NCBI GenBank assembly: GCA_002084425.1
Contig: NBLN01000013.1
Coordinates: 1 to 50,426 of the forward strand
Direction of reading: 5' to 3'
Origin: Desulfobacteraceae bacterium 4572_130
Lineage (GTDB): Bacteria > Desulfobacterota > Desulfobacteria > Desulfobacterales > Desulfobacteraceae
DNA length: 50,426 bases
Part shown: positions 35,691 through 45,732 of the stretch, piece after piece
Layout: each line of letters begins with the position of its first letter
Numbering within the stretch: position 1 is the stretch's first letter
Notes under the pieces: generated by a model
What the model saw: only the letters and a program-made list of their open reading frames with translations
What the model was told of the DNA's origin: nothing
The model's database searches: none
Position numbers and translations under genes: made by a program

Positions 35691-37418
35691 ATGTCAAAAA
35701 TACTAAGAATTAATACAAAAAAGAAAACCTATACCTTTGAAGATGTGCCTGAAAATCTGGCTGGACTTGGTGGGAGAGCATTAACTTCAAAAATAGTTTT
35801 AAATGAAGTTCCTGCAACATGCCATCCATTAGGTAAATCAAACAAACTTGTAATTGCACCGGGTCTTTTATCAGGTTCTCCTGCTGCAAATTCAGGCAGG
35901 CTTTCTGTTGGTGCTAAATCTCCCTTAACAAAGGGAATCAAGGAAAGTAATTCAGGAGGTTTTGTTTCAGCAAAACTTGCAAGACTTAATATTAAGGCTG
36001 TAATTCTTGAAGATAAACCTGAAGATAATGATTATAGCATAATAGTTATTAAAAATGATTCTGTGGAAATTCTTTCTGCAAATGAATATAAAGGTCATGG
36101 CAATTATATAGTAATGGAAAAACTTTGGGCAAAATATGGTGAAAAAACAGGTGTTATGAGTATTGGGCAGGCAGGAGAACAATGTTTAAAAGCTGCAAGT
36201 ATTCAACAAGCTGACCTTAATGGCAGACCAGGACGCGCTATTGGAAGGGGCGGGCTTGGAGCTTTAATGGGTTCCAAAAAAATAAAGGCAATTGTTGTAG
36301 ATGACAAAGGAGCTGGTAAAGTCTCCATTGCAGATTCTGAAGCATTTAAAAAAGCAAATAAAAGATGGGTTCAGATGATGAAGGAACATCCTGTTACAGG
36401 TCAGGGACTTCCTGGACTTGGCACTGCTGTTCTTGTAAATGTTATTAATGAAGCAGGAGCTTTTCCCACAAAGAATTTTAGGACAGGAAGATTTGATCAT
36501 GTTCAGGATATTTCCGGGGAAAAAATGGTGGAATTAATTGAAAAAAGAGGCGGGGTTGTGTCTGAGGGCTGTCATCCTGGTTGTGTTATAAAATGTTCCC
36601 AGGTGTATAATGATAAAAATGGAGATTATCTTACATCCGGTTTTGAGTATGAAACTATCTGGGCAATTGGAGCTCATACAACTATAAAAGAACTTGATGA
36701 TATTGCTATGTTAGATAGACTTTGTGATGACTTTGGAATTGATACCATTGAAACAGGTGTTACTATTGGAATTGCAATGGAAGGTGGTCTTCTTAACTGG
36801 GGTGATGGAAAAGCTGCAATTGATCTTATACAAGAAATTGGTAAAGGTACACCTCTAGGAAAAATTATTGGTAATGGAGCAGCTTTTACAGGAGATGCTC
36901 TTGGGGTTGATAGAATTCCTGTTGTTAAATCCCAGGCTTTACCTGCTTATGATCCAAGGGCTGTAAAAGGTGTTGGTATAACATATGCCACAACACCAAT
37001 GGGAGCTGACCATACAGCTGGATATGGTGTTACTGCAAATATTCTTGGTGTTGGAGGTCAAATCGATCCTTTAAAAAAAGAGGGTAATATCGCACTTTCT
37101 CAGGGTCTTCAAATTGCAACAGCAGCAATAGATGCAGCAGGTCTATGTCTTTTTGTGGCATTTGCAGTTCTTGATAATGAAGATGGAGTGCAAATAATTG
37201 TGGATATGCTAAATGCACAATATGGTATAAGTCTTACTCCAGAGGATGTAATTACCCTTGGCAAATCAATTCTTAATGATGAAAAGGAATTTAATAAAAA
37301 AGCTGGATTTACAAAACTTGATGACCAGCTGCCTGAAATGTTTAATGAATCATTCCCACCACATAATACAACCTGGGATTTTTCAACAGATGAACTTCAG
37401 GAAGTTTTAAATTTTTGA
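35691..37418 (+). CDS. Aldehyde:ferredoxin oxidoreductase family enzyme
   Basis: AOR-family enzymes use a tungsten- or molybdenum-bispterin and a 4Fe-4S cluster to oxidise aldehydes to acids with ferredoxin. The start at 35691 follows TGGAGAAATT; an upstream in-frame ATG at 35649 is less likely. The 575-residue protein has the cluster cysteines C294, C298 and C302 (GCHPGCVIKC) and the late cysteine C486 in AAGLCLF. The pterin motifs LGGRALTSKI near the start and YDPRAVKGVG...TTPMGADHT near residue 430 are present. The aldehyde substrate cannot be assigned. It stands alone after a two-hairpin repeat and before a strong terminator. Confidence 0.92.
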   Translation: MSKILRINTKKKTYTFEDVPENLAGLGGRALTSKIVLNEVPATCHPLGKSNKLVIAPGLLSGSPAANSGRLSVGAKSPLTKGIKESNSGGFVSAKLARLNIKAVILEDKPEDNDYSIIVIKNDSVEILSANEYKGHGNYIVMEKLWAKYGEKTGVMSIGQAGEQCLKAASIQQADLNGRPGRAIGRGGLGALMGSKKIKAIVVDDKGAGKVSIADSEAFKKANKRWVQMMKEHPVTGQGLPGLGTAVLVNVINEAGAFPTKNFRTGRFDHVQDISGEKMVELIEKRGGVVSEGCHPGCVIKCSQVYNDKNGDYLTSGFEYETIWAIGAHTTIKELDDIAMLDRLCDDFGIDTIETGVTIGIAMEGGLLNWGDGKAAIDLIQEIGKGTPLGKIIGNGAAFTGDALGVDRIPVVKSQALPAYDPRAVKGVGITYATTPMGADHTAGYGVTANILGVGGQIDPLKKEGNIALSQGLQIATAAIDAAGLCLFVAFAVLDNEDGVQIIVDMLNAQYGISLTPEDVITLGKSILNDEKEFNKKAGFTKLDDQLPEMFNESFPPHNTTWDFSTDELQEVLNF

Positions 37419-37449
37419 TATTCTAGTAAAAACTCTTTGTTTAATATAT

Positions 37450-37500
37450 TTTGAGAGCTTTGAATAAAATAGAACAATTGTGCAAAGCTCTCAAAATTTT
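37450..37500 (+). terminator. Terminator after the AOR gene
   Basis: TTTTGAGAGCTTTG (37450-37463) pairs perfectly with CAAAGCTCTCAAAA (37482-37495), a 14-bp stem with an 18-base loop and a T-run at its end. The loop (AAAATAGAAC etc.) recurs at 25456-25482. Confidence 0.8.
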
Positions 37501-37541
37501 ACGGTTTTCTTTGTAATTACAATTCAGGTTTCCTAGGCAAC

Positions 37542-39761
37542 TCAAAAATCAAAAATTTTATCTGCAATATATGTAATTGTTTTATTGGCATGGTGAAGAC
37601 GGTTTGCAAGACCCTTAAATAATGGTTTTGCAATTTCAGGATATTTCTCAATTATTTCCGAAAGTTTATTTCCGGGAAATCTTTTTATAATAGTTCGTCC
37701 ATGGGATATAATGGAAGCTGATCTTGGCCTTCCTGTTATACATGCCTTTTCACCAAAATATTCTTTGGGCTCAACAATTTCACCAATTTTTTTATTTTTC
37801 TTTACTACAAGCAAAGCCCCTTGAATTAATTGAAAAAAATCAATATCAGTATTTCCCTCTCTGATTATAATATCTTTATCTTCATATATTTCAACACTTT
37901 CATTTACAAGATATAAAGGCAAAGTTTCCTTTGTAATAGTAGTTTTTTTAAGGACTTCTTTTAATGATGTTACACCTTGAAGAATTTTTTCAAGCCCTGC
38001 CTTTCTAAGGGTTGTCATGCCCTGCTTTTTTGCAAGTTTTCTTAAGTGATCTTCATCCCTATTTATATTAATTGCCTTAGAAATTTCATTTGTAACTTCC
38101 ATGAGCTCAAAAAGTCCTGTTCTTCCCTTAAATCCAGTTCCATTGCATTTTAAACATCCCTTTGATTCATATAATTCAAGATTTGAAATTTCATGTTTGG
38201 AAAATCCATAAAGCTCAAGATCTTTTTTAGTATATTTTGTTATTTTTTGTTTACATTCTGGACATAATTTTCTTATGAGGCGCTGGGCAAGCACCATTGT
38301 TACGGCAGAAGCAAGCATATAAAGAGGAATTCCAATATTAACAAGCCTTCCAATTGTTGAAGCACAGTCATTTGTATGTAAAGTACTTAGAACAAGATGA
38401 CCTGTCATAGCAGCTTTTATGGCAATTTCTGCAGTTTCAAAGTCCCTTATTTCTCCAACCATTATTATATCTGGATCTTGGCGTAAAAAAGCCCTAAGTG
38501 CGGTGGCAAAAGTCATGCTAATATCTTCTTTTACAGGTACTTGATTTATACCTTTAAAATTAAATTCAACTGGTTGTTCTGCTGTAAGGATTTTTGTGTC
38601 TTCTTTATTAAGTTCATTTAAAATAGAATAAAGTGTTGTTGTTTTCCCACTTCCAGTTGGTCCTGTAACAAGAATTAAACCATAGGGTCTGTTAATGCAC
38701 CTTTGAATACTTTTAAATATATCAGGAGTAAACCCAAGTTTTGTAATATCAATATTAAGGGAGCTTTGATCAAGAATACGTAAAACAACACTTTCACCAA
38801 AAAGAGTTGGAAGAGTTGAAACCCTGAAATCCACTGCTTTTTGTTGTTTAAACTGCATTTGAATTCTGCCGTCTTGGGGCATTCTGCGCTCTGCAATATC
38901 TAATTCTGCAAGTATTTTTATACGAGAAATAACAGCATTTTTTATTGAAAGCGGAATATCCATTGATTTATAAAGAGAGCCGTCAAGTCTGTATCTTACT
39001 CTAAGAGATCTTTTAAATGGTTCAATATGAATATCACTTACTCTATCGTTTACAGCCTTTACAAGAATGCCATTTACTAGATTAATAATAGGTGCGTCTG
39101 AGGACATTACTTCATCATAATCTTCTTTTGCGACATTTATAGATTGTTTTTCAAAATTTTTTGTTGCTTTAGCTAGAAGAGAATCAAGATTATCTATTGG
39201 AGTTATAGATAAATCATCATTAATATTATTTTTAAAATCAATAAACTTATTGTAGTCTTTATTACTTATTTTATAAAAATTTTTATATGCTTCAATAATA
39301 TCATTTTGGTTTGAAGCATATACAATAAGATTTTTACTTGATTCTTGTTCAAATTTTTTAATGGTAATTAAGTCACTGGGATCAGACATTGTAACAACAA
39401 GTTTATTTTGTTTTTCCCATAAAGGAAAAGCCATATATTTTTTTGCTATTTTAAAGGGGATAAGGTTATGCAGGGCTGGATCAGGTTTGATTTCTGAAAT
39501 TTTAATAACCTGATAATTATAGGTTTTATTTAAGATATTTATAATTGTATCTGATTTTACATATCCCATTAAGACAAGAATGCTGGTAAGGGGTTTGCCT
39601 GTCTTTTTTTGATGCTTAAGACATGTTTGAAATTGATTTTCTGTGATTTTGTTTTGTTTTAAAAGAATTTCAGGAATTGTAAGTTTATTTGAATTATTCT
39701 GATTTTTTATACTTGATATTACATTTGCTGGTTCTTGGAATTTTTTATTAATTTTATCCAA
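37542..39761 (-). CDS. PilB/GspE-type ATPase with C-terminal cyclic-nucleotide-binding domain
   Basis: The 739-residue protein drives pilus assembly or type II secretion. An N-terminal MshEN-type region (LTSILVLMGYVKSDTIINIL; PFKIAKKYMAFPLW) precedes the T2SSE ATPase. Walker A is GPTGSGKTT with K373. Asp box and Walker B lie in DPDIIMVGEIRDFETAEIAI, His box in TGHLVLSTLHTND. The zinc motif is CPEC...CLKC near 500-530. The unusual part is residues about 615-735, after GVTSLKEVLKKT: EGNTDIDFFQLIQGALLVV and EYFGEKACITGRPRSASI match a CAP-family cyclic-nucleotide-binding fold, with the phosphate-binding E and R kept. Ligand control of the motor is likely but inferred. An unknown gene lies immediately upstream. 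Confidence 0.9.
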   Translation of the reverse strand: MDKINKKFQEPANVISSIKNQNNSNKLTIPEILLKQNKITENQFQTCLKHQKKTGKPLTSILVLMGYVKSDTIINILNKTYNYQVIKISEIKPDPALHNLIPFKIAKKYMAFPLWEKQNKLVVTMSDPSDLITIKKFEQESSKNLIVYASNQNDIIEAYKNFYKISNKDYNKFIDFKNNINDDLSITPIDNLDSLLAKATKNFEKQSINVAKEDYDEVMSSDAPIINLVNGILVKAVNDRVSDIHIEPFKRSLRVRYRLDGSLYKSMDIPLSIKNAVISRIKILAELDIAERRMPQDGRIQMQFKQQKAVDFRVSTLPTLFGESVVLRILDQSSLNIDITKLGFTPDIFKSIQRCINRPYGLILVTGPTGSGKTTTLYSILNELNKEDTKILTAEQPVEFNFKGINQVPVKEDISMTFATALRAFLRQDPDIIMVGEIRDFETAEIAIKAAMTGHLVLSTLHTNDCASTIGRLVNIGIPLYMLASAVTMVLAQRLIRKLCPECKQKITKYTKKDLELYGFSKHEISNLELYESKGCLKCNGTGFKGRTGLFELMEVTNEISKAININRDEDHLRKLAKKQGMTTLRKAGLEKILQGVTSLKEVLKKTTITKETLPLYLVNESVEIYEDKDIIIREGNTDIDFFQLIQGALLVVKKNKKIGEIVEPKEYFGEKACITGRPRSASIISHGRTIIKRFPGNKLSEIIEKYPEIAKPLFKGLANRLHHANKTITYIADKIFDF

Positions 39762-39799
39762 AGGTTCTAGTTAATTCCTTATTTTAATAAATTATGATT

Positions 39800-40852
39800 T
39801 TATGAATAAATTATTTTAAATGGAATGGGCGGATATTTTACAGTAAATGGCCTTGGCAATATCTGCTCCCCTGATACAGTAAGCCAGTTAGTATCAACTT
39901 TAAGTTTTCTTAATCTTCCCCTTTCTGGAGGAATAGCATGGGATGTATGTGTATAATAAGTATTAAATATGCACACAGTTTTTTCAGCTTCCATTGCAAT
40001 AACATAATTTTTTTTAAAAAAATTTTGGGTAATATTTGCAAGTTTAACTATTTGCCTAATCTCATCTCTGGTAAATTTAACTAGAACAGACTTAGATATT
40101 CCTTGTTCATCTATTTTCAGCAAAGTTCTTGATTCACTGCTTCCTACATATATAGTAGCTATTTCTTGAATTTTACGTAAATATTGGGCACCAACAATGG
40201 CAGCAGTTCTTCTGCCTCCTGCCATTGCAGACATACCATAATATTCAAAAAATTTTTTTTGAATGTTTTCAGCATATTTATCACCTTTTTCATAGAGACC
40301 TTTAGATATATATCGAAGGTCCTTTGCTAAATCTTCTGCTGCATCGGCAATAGGCCAGTCAATGCGTACATGAAAATGAGTTAAAGCATAGTTTTTTTTT
40401 AGTACTGTATCAGGTTGAATTAAAAGGGCATAATCAACAGGCAAAAGAGATTTGATAAAATTAAAAAAACCATGACTTTCTATATATTTAAGGTTTCTAT
40501 GAAAATTTTTAACATCATGGAAATATTTATGTTTTGTAAGATTAGCCTTTGTTATTTTATTTGCATCAAAATATCTTATATGTTTTTTATGAGTCGCATC
40601 AAGGGGAGATTCTATAAAAAATATAAGAAAAGAATTTTGCAATTTAAATTCTATACATGGAATTATTGCCCTGGGCTTTAATTCTTTAATCTCAACAAAA
40701 GGATAGGGAGTTTTTTGTGCTAGAAAATTATTATATGAATCAACAAGAGAATATTTTAAAACAAATTCATCCATTTCATCGCGTATGACTTCATAGTATG
40801 ATCTTTGCAATTTTTTTTCACGACTAAGCTCTTTTCTTTGGCAAAAAAACAT
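39800..40852 (-). CDS. Uncharacterised protein upstream of the PilB-like ATPase
   Basis: I do not recognise a family. The 350-residue product has no signal peptide or membrane segment. Conserved-looking blocks include MDEFVLKYSLVDSYNNFLAQ, FFIESPLDATHKKHIRYFD, LTHFHVRIDWPIADAAEDLA, YYGMSAMAGGRRTAAIVGA and VCIFNTYYTHTSHAIPPE. The length and soluble composition suggest an enzyme or regulator. Its stop lies 38 bases before the pilB-like start, so the two are probably co-transcribed, which points to a pilus or surface-regulation role. The lack of known catalytic motifs keeps this open. Confidence 0.75.
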   Translation of the reverse strand: MFFCQRKELSREKKLQRSYYEVIRDEMDEFVLKYSLVDSYNNFLAQKTPYPFVEIKELKPRAIIPCIEFKLQNSFLIFFIESPLDATHKKHIRYFDANKITKANLTKHKYFHDVKNFHRNLKYIESHGFFNFIKSLLPVDYALLIQPDTVLKKNYALTHFHVRIDWPIADAAEDLAKDLRYISKGLYEKGDKYAENIQKKFFEYYGMSAMAGGRRTAAIVGAQYLRKIQEIATIYVGSSESRTLLKIDEQGISKSVLVKFTRDEIRQIVKLANITQNFFKKNYVIAMEAEKTVCIFNTYYTHTSHAIPPERGRLRKLKVDTNWLTVSGEQILPRPFTVKYPPIPFKIIYS

Positions 40853-40964
40853 ATATGCCCCTACTCATTTTTAATGATTTTGAGACCTTTGATAATTAGT
40901 TTTTTATAAAAATATAGATTATAAATTAATTTTTTAACCCAATAATCATAAAACACTGTGAATA

Positions 40965-42155
40965 TTATTTAAAGCTATCATTTTCTAAGGCTATAACAGC
41001 AGGCAACTCTTTGCCTTCCATAAGATAAAGAAAAGCACCTCCACCTGTTGAAATATAATCAACTTTTTTATCGACATTGCAAATCTTTGCTGCAAGTGCT
41101 GTCTCCCCACCACCCACAACCGAAGATGCACTTGACTCAACTATTGCATCAGCAACAGCTTGTGTTCCTGTTTTAAATTTTTTCATTTCAAACACACCCA
41201 TAGGACCATTCCAAACTATTGTTTTTGCTTTTTTAATTTCTTTAGTAAAGGCAATACAGGTTTCAATGCCAATATCAAGCCCCATCCATGCATCAGGAAT
41301 ATTATGGATAGAAACATTTTTTGTTTGAGCATCTTTGCTAAAAGTATCAGCAACGACAAAATCACAGGGAAGAAAAATATTAATTTGTTTTTCCTTAGCT
41401 TTTTTAAGAATCTCTGCTGCTGTTTCAACAAGGTCATCTTCAACAATAGAACGACCTGTATTAATACCCTGGCTTTTAAGAAATGTATTTGCCATTGCAC
41501 CGCCAATTATTAATTTATCAACATAATTTAACATGTTTTTTAAAGCTTCAAGTTTAGTTGAAATTTTAAGGCCCCCAATAATTGCTAATAATGGTCTTTC
41601 AGGGTCTTTAATAAAATTTTGATAATTTTTAAGCTCTTTTTCAAGAAGAAAACCCATTGTAGATTCAGGAACAAATTTAACAATTCCAACCACAGAAGCA
41701 TGACTTCTATGGGAAACAGCAAAGGCATCATTAATATAAACATCACATAACAATGAAAGCTGTTTTGCAAAATCTAAATCATTTATTTTTTCCTGGTTAT
41801 AAAATCTTAAATTTTCAAGCAAAAGAATTTCACCCTTTTTAAGGGTCCCAACTTTTTCTTGTACATTTTCTCCAATGCAGTCATCTATAAATCCAACATC
41901 TTTGTTTAATAATTTAGAAAGGCGTATGGCAACAGGTTTAAGAGATAATTCAACAACTTTTTTTCCCTTTGGGCGTCCCATATGAGACATAAGAATAATT
42001 TTCGCCTGTTTTTTAATAAGATAATTAATTAAAGGAAGAGTTGCTTTTATTCTGTTATCATCTGTAATTTTTTGATTATCATCCATAGGCAGATTATAAT
42101 CAACTCTTACCATAATCCTTTTACCAAATAGATTAATATTTTCTACAGAATGCAT
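40965..42155 (-). CDS. pgk: Phosphoglycerate kinase
   Basis: Pgk interconverts 1,3-bisphosphoglycerate and 3-phosphoglycerate with ADP/ATP. The start is M at 42155, preceded by GGAGAAGTGAT; the longer reading from 42215 is rejected because it would overlap the gene upstream. The 396-residue protein shows VRVDYNLPMDDN (substrate arginine), SHMGRPKGK, EISL/LSLKPVAIRLSKLL, the hinge region LENLRFY, GGLKISTKLEAL, and the nucleotide-binding GPMGVFE and GGGETALAA. It lies downstream of radC and a small Cys-rich gene. In this window it is the only glycolytic gene. Confidence 0.95.
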   Translation of the reverse strand: MHSVENINLFGKRIMVRVDYNLPMDDNQKITDDNRIKATLPLINYLIKKQAKIILMSHMGRPKGKKVVELSLKPVAIRLSKLLNKDVGFIDDCIGENVQEKVGTLKKGEILLLENLRFYNQEKINDLDFAKQLSLLCDVYINDAFAVSHRSHASVVGIVKFVPESTMGFLLEKELKNYQNFIKDPERPLLAIIGGLKISTKLEALKNMLNYVDKLIIGGAMANTFLKSQGINTGRSIVEDDLVETAAEILKKAKEKQINIFLPCDFVVADTFSKDAQTKNVSIHNIPDAWMGLDIGIETCIAFTKEIKKAKTIVWNGPMGVFEMKKFKTGTQAVADAIVESSASSVVGGGETALAAKICNVDKKVDYISTGGGAFLYLMEGKELPAVIALENDSFK

Positions 42156-42171
42156 ATCACTTCTCCAAGTT

Positions 42172-42435
42172 TTAATGTTTCTTATGGATTTGTTTTTTCC
42201 TTGCCCATCTTTCAAAAAAATTTATTGTGCCTGATTCTTCATTTTTTTTAATAAGTTCTTGTTTTACAACCTTGCCGTTTATACTTGCTAAGGCATTTTT
42301 TAAACACAAAGTTTTATGTAGGCATAAATACATGCAATCATCAGGAGTTTGTCTTAATCCTATTTCTGTCATGGGAAAAACTTTATTAAGCTCTCCAAAG
42401 CAAGCAGGTTTGTTTTGTATTTTATCATTCTTCAT
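42172..42435 (-). CDS. Small cysteine-containing conserved-type protein
   Basis: This 87-residue reading starts at 42435, overlapping the radC stop by 11 bases (ATG inside CAAAATGAAGAATGA), so translation is likely coupled. Cysteines lie in PACFGEL, TPDDCMYLCLHKTLCLKN (four in a short span), and the end is a basic FFERWARKKQIHKKH. The Cys-x3-Cys-x5-Cys spacing suggests a metal or Fe-S site. I believe similar proteins follow radC in other Desulfobacterales, but cannot verify it. Function is unknown. The N-terminal 16 residues of the longer reading are doubtful. Confidence 0.72.
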   Translation of the reverse strand: MKNDKIQNKPACFGELNKVFPMTEIGLRQTPDDCMYLCLHKTLCLKNALASINGKVVKQELIKKNEESGTINFFERWARKKQIHKKH

Positions 42436-43153
42436 TTTGTTTAAATTCTTTATTAAAATCAGCAATAATACCTTGATCTGCAAAACTATAAAAATTCTTT
42501 TCTCCTGTTATTATATGCTCATGAACTATTATGCCAACATGTTTTAATGCAAAAATAAGTTTTTTGGTAATTGATATATCTTCAGGTGAAGGTAAGCAAT
42601 CCCCAGATGGATGATTATGTACAAAAATTAAAGCTGCCGCTCTGTGTCCCAGAGCCTTGGAAATTACTTCCCTTGGATATATAGAACTTGATGTAAGAGT
42701 TCCCTTAAAAAGAATATCACATGATATTACCCTGTTTTTTGCATTAAGAAATATTCCAACAAAAACCTCCTTTGTTTTATATCCAATGGCATAATTGATA
42801 TAGTTAATAAGATCATGGGAATTTTTTATAATATCTTTGGAGATAATTTTTTTCTCAAGATACCGCAGACAAACCTCTTTAATAAGTTTAAGCCCCATGA
42901 TATTTAATGGGCCTACGCCTTTAATTTGTTGCAATTCCTTATGGTTTGCTTCAAAAACTCCCTGCAAAGTCTTAAAATATTTTAAAAGATTTTTTGCAAT
43001 TTCTTTACAGTCCTTTCTTGGAGTATTTAAAGTTAAAAGCAATTCTATTACTTCATAATCATGAAAACCTGAAAGTCCTGCTTTAAGAAATTTTTCCCTA
43101 AGTCTTTTTCTATGACCATCTCCTTTATGTTTGTTAGCTTTGTCTTTTTTCAT
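42425..43153 (-). CDS. radC: RadC-family (JAMM/MPN+) protein
   Basis: This 242-residue protein has an N-terminal UPF0758 helix-hairpin region (GHRKRLREKFLKAG; LLTLNTPRKDCKEIAK; IKGVGPLNIMGLKL) and a C-terminal JAMM metalloprotease-like domain. The zinc motif is HNHPSGD with the trailing aspartate in SPEDISITKKL, and the upstream glutamate is in KEVFVGIFLN. RadC proteins are common and often mobile, with no proven repair role despite the name. It overlaps the small Cys-rich gene and sits 78 bases from gyrA, with a dispersed repeat between. Confidence 0.93.
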   Translation of the reverse strand: MKKDKANKHKGDGHRKRLREKFLKAGLSGFHDYEVIELLLTLNTPRKDCKEIAKNLLKYFKTLQGVFEANHKELQQIKGVGPLNIMGLKLIKEVCLRYLEKKIISKDIIKNSHDLINYINYAIGYKTKEVFVGIFLNAKNRVISCDILFKGTLTSSSIYPREVISKALGHRAAALIFVHNHPSGDCLPSPEDISITKKLIFALKHVGIIVHEHIITGEKNFYSFADQGIIADFNKEFKQNEE

Positions 43154-43154
43154 G

Positions 43155-43231
43155 ATTACTACTTAATATTTTTTTATATTTTGTTGTAAGGCAGACCAAG
43201 AACCCCAATTTAGATCTGTCTTATGGCAGTT
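43155..43231 (+). repeat. Two-hairpin repeat, copy C
   Basis: It lacks the leftmost hairpin arm, but has TTACTACTTAATATT, TTGTAAGGCAGACCAAGAAC and GATCTGTCTTATGGCAGTTT. It fills almost the whole gap between gyrA and radC. Confidence 0.85.
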
Positions 43232-45724
43232 TCAAGAGTTAGACATATCACTATTATTTTTATTATTGTTTTTCTCAGTATCCTTTTCTTCTTTATTTTT
43301 TTCATCCTGAGGAAGTCTTGCAATATCTATAAATTTTTCATTATCAGAAAGATTAATAAGTTTAACTCCCTGGGTATTTCTACTAATAATTGAAATACTC
43401 CCAATAAGTATTCTAATAAGCTTACCTTTATCAGTAACCAACATAAGCTCATCATTATCATCAACAAAAAGCAGGGAAACCATTTTCCCATTTCGGTGGG
43501 ATGTTTTAATGGAAAATACTCCTTTTCCTCCCCTTGCCTGTGTTCTATAATCGTTAACTAGACTACGTTTTCCATAGCCATTTTCCGTTACAGTTAAAAG
43601 AGTCTTCCCATGATTTGAAACTTCCATACCAACAACCAAACAATCAGGATTAAGCCTCATGCCCCTGACTCCCATAGAACCCCTTGCAGTTGTTCTAATG
43701 AATTCTTCTTTAAATCTAATGACTTTGCCCTGGTCAGAACCAAGAAAAATATCCATATTACCATTGGTTATTCTTGTAGCAATAAGTTCATCACCTTCAG
43801 CAAGTTTAATTCCTATTAAACCCCCGGATCTTGGTCTGGAGTATGCCATAAGCTCTGTTTTTTTTACTCTTCCATTTTTTGTTGCCATTATAACATATTG
43901 ACCCTCACTAAATTCAGGGACACTTAGAACATTTGCAAGTTTTTCTCCTTCATGAAGATTAAGAAAATTAACAATTGCCTTTCCAAGACTTGATCTTCCA
44001 GCCATGGGAAGTTGATATACTTTTGTTTGATAAACTTTGCCAATATTTGTAATAAAGAGAAAAGTATGGTGAGTAGATGCAATAAAAATATTTTCAACAA
44101 AATCATCTTTTTTTGTACCCATTGCTATTTTGCCCTTGCCGCCTCTATGCTGACTTGCATACAAAGTAACAGGGTTTCGTTTAATATATCCACTTTTAGT
44201 TATAGTTACGACCATATCTTCTTCTACTATTAAGTCTTCAATATCAATTTCACCAGTATCTTCAATAATTATAGTTCTTCTTTTATCTTCAAATTCTTGT
44301 TTTAATGAGGAAAGCTCCTCTTTTATTATTTTTTTTATAACATTATTATCACCAAGAATTTTCTTATACCATGCAATATCTTTTAAAAGAGCATTATAGT
44401 CCCCTACTATTTTTTCTCTTTCAAGTCCTGTAAGTCTTTGAAGACGCATTTCAAGGATTGCCTGGGCTTGAATTTTTGTAAGACTGAAATTTTTAATTAG
44501 TCCTGCTCTTGCTTCTTCAGGAGACCTTGAAGAACGGATAAAAGAAACAATCTCATCTAAATTATCAAGGGCAATTTTAAGGCCCTCAAGAATATGGGCA
44601 CTTTCTTCAGCTTTTTTAAGATCAAATAAAGTTCTTTTAACTATTATATCCTTGCGGTGATTAAGAAAGTGTTTAAGAATTTCTTTTATAGTTAAAAGTT
44701 CAGGTTGATTATTAACAACGGCAAGAAAGATTATTCCAAAGCTTGTCTGCATATTAGTATGTTTATAAAGTTGATTTATTATTACATCTGCAATCTGACC
44801 TTTTTTAAGACCAAGCGCAATTCTCATACCATGACGATCAGATTCATCCCGTATAAACTCTCCCCCCTCAATAATTTTTGTCTTCATAAGTTCAGCAATT
44901 TTTTCCACAAGCCTTGCTTTATTTACTTGATAGGGAATCTCAGTTGCAACAATGGTCTCTTTTTTTGTTTTACTGTTTTTTTCTACTTCAATTTTAGCTC
45001 TAAGGGTTATAACTCCCTTGCCAGTGGTATATGCTTGGTAAATACCTTTTTTACCATTTATAATTCCATAGGTGGGAAAATCAGGACCTGGAATATGGTG
45101 CATTAATTCTGAAATACTAATGTCTGGATTGTCAATTAAGGCTTTTAAACTATTTATAATTTCATTAATATTATGGGGGGGAATATTTGTAGTCATGCCA
45201 ACGGCAATTCCTGAGGAACCATTAACAATAAGTGCAGGAAATTTTGTGGGAAGAACTGAAGGCTCATTCATTGTTTCATCATAATTAGGATTAAACTCAA
45301 CAGTTTCTTTTTCAAGGTCAGCCAGCATTTGATGAGAAAGCTTTTTCATTCTGATCTCTGTATATCTCATGGCAGCAGGTGCATCACCATCTACTGAACC
45401 AAAATTGCCTTGACCATCTATAAGGGGATATCTAAGGGAAAAATCCTGTGCCATGCGAACAATTGTATTATATACAGCAGCATCTCCATGGGGATGATAT
45501 TTACCTATTACATCACCAACAACACGAGCAGATTTTTTATAGGGTTTGTTCCAATCATTTCTAAGTTGTTTCATGGCAAAAAGCACACGCCGGTGAACAG
45601 GTTTCAGTCCATCTCTAACATCTGGAAGCGCCCTTCCTATGATTACACTCATTGCATATTCCAGATAGGACTGTTTCATCTCTTTTTCAATGCTAATTTG
45701 ATTATTGTTGTTTTGATTAATCAT
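43232..45724 (-). CDS. gyrA: DNA gyrase subunit A
   Basis: GyrA is the breakage-reunion subunit of gyrase, which introduces negative supercoils. The 830-residue protein has the catalytic tyrosine in [10 protein letters not shown] and the gyrase-specific GyrA box QHRGGKG in the C-terminal pinwheel, so it is not ParC. The quinolone-determining region reads [18 protein letters not shown]. The two positions equal to E. coli S83 and D87 are A82 and N86, both substituted. The tail is polar and Asn/Lys-rich ([13 protein letters not shown]). A two-hairpin repeat lies just upstream. gyrB is not in the window. Confidence 0.96.
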   Translation of the reverse strand: MINQNNNNQISIEKEMKQSYLEYAMSVIIGRALPDVRDGLKPVHRRVLFAMKQLRNDWNKPYKKSARVVGDVIGKYHPHGDAAVYNTIVRMAQDFSLRYPLIDGQGNFGSVDGDAPAAMRYTEIRMKKLSHQMLADLEKETVEFNPNYDETMNEPSVLPTKFPALIVNGSSGIAVGMTTNIPPHNINEIINSLKALIDNPDISISELMHHIPGPDFPTYGIINGKKGIYQAYTTGKGVITLRAKIEVEKNSKTKKETIVATEIPYQVNKARLVEKIAELMKTKIIEGGEFIRDESDRHGMRIALGLKKGQIADVIINQLYKHTNMQTSFGIIFLAVVNNQPELLTIKEILKHFLNHRKDIIVKRTLFDLKKAEESAHILEGLKIALDNLDEIVSFIRSSRSPEEARAGLIKNFSLTKIQAQAILEMRLQRLTGLEREKIVGDYNALLKDIAWYKKILGDNNVIKKIIKEELSSLKQEFEDKRRTIIIEDTGEIDIEDLIVEEDMVVTITKSGYIKRNPVTLYASQHRGGKGKIAMGTKKDDFVENIFIASTHHTFLFITNIGKVYQTKVYQLPMAGRSSLGKAIVNFLNLHEGEKLANVLSVPEFSEGQYVIMATKNGRVKKTELMAYSRPRSGGLIGIKLAEGDELIATRITNGNMDIFLGSDQGKVIRFKEEFIRTTARGSMGVRGMRLNPDCLVVGMEVSNHGKTLLTVTENGYGKRSLVNDYRTQARGGKGVFSIKTSHRNGKMVSLLFVDDNDELMLVTDKGKLIRILIGSISIISRNTQGVKLINLSDNEKFIDIARLPQDEKNKEEKDTEKNNNKNNSDMSNS

Positions 45725-45732
45725 TATATCCC

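Noticed and set aside
42156-42215. Longer N-terminus of Pgk
   Set aside because: It overlaps the small Cys-rich gene, and the family start (followed by GKRIMVRVDYNLP) matches ATG 42155.
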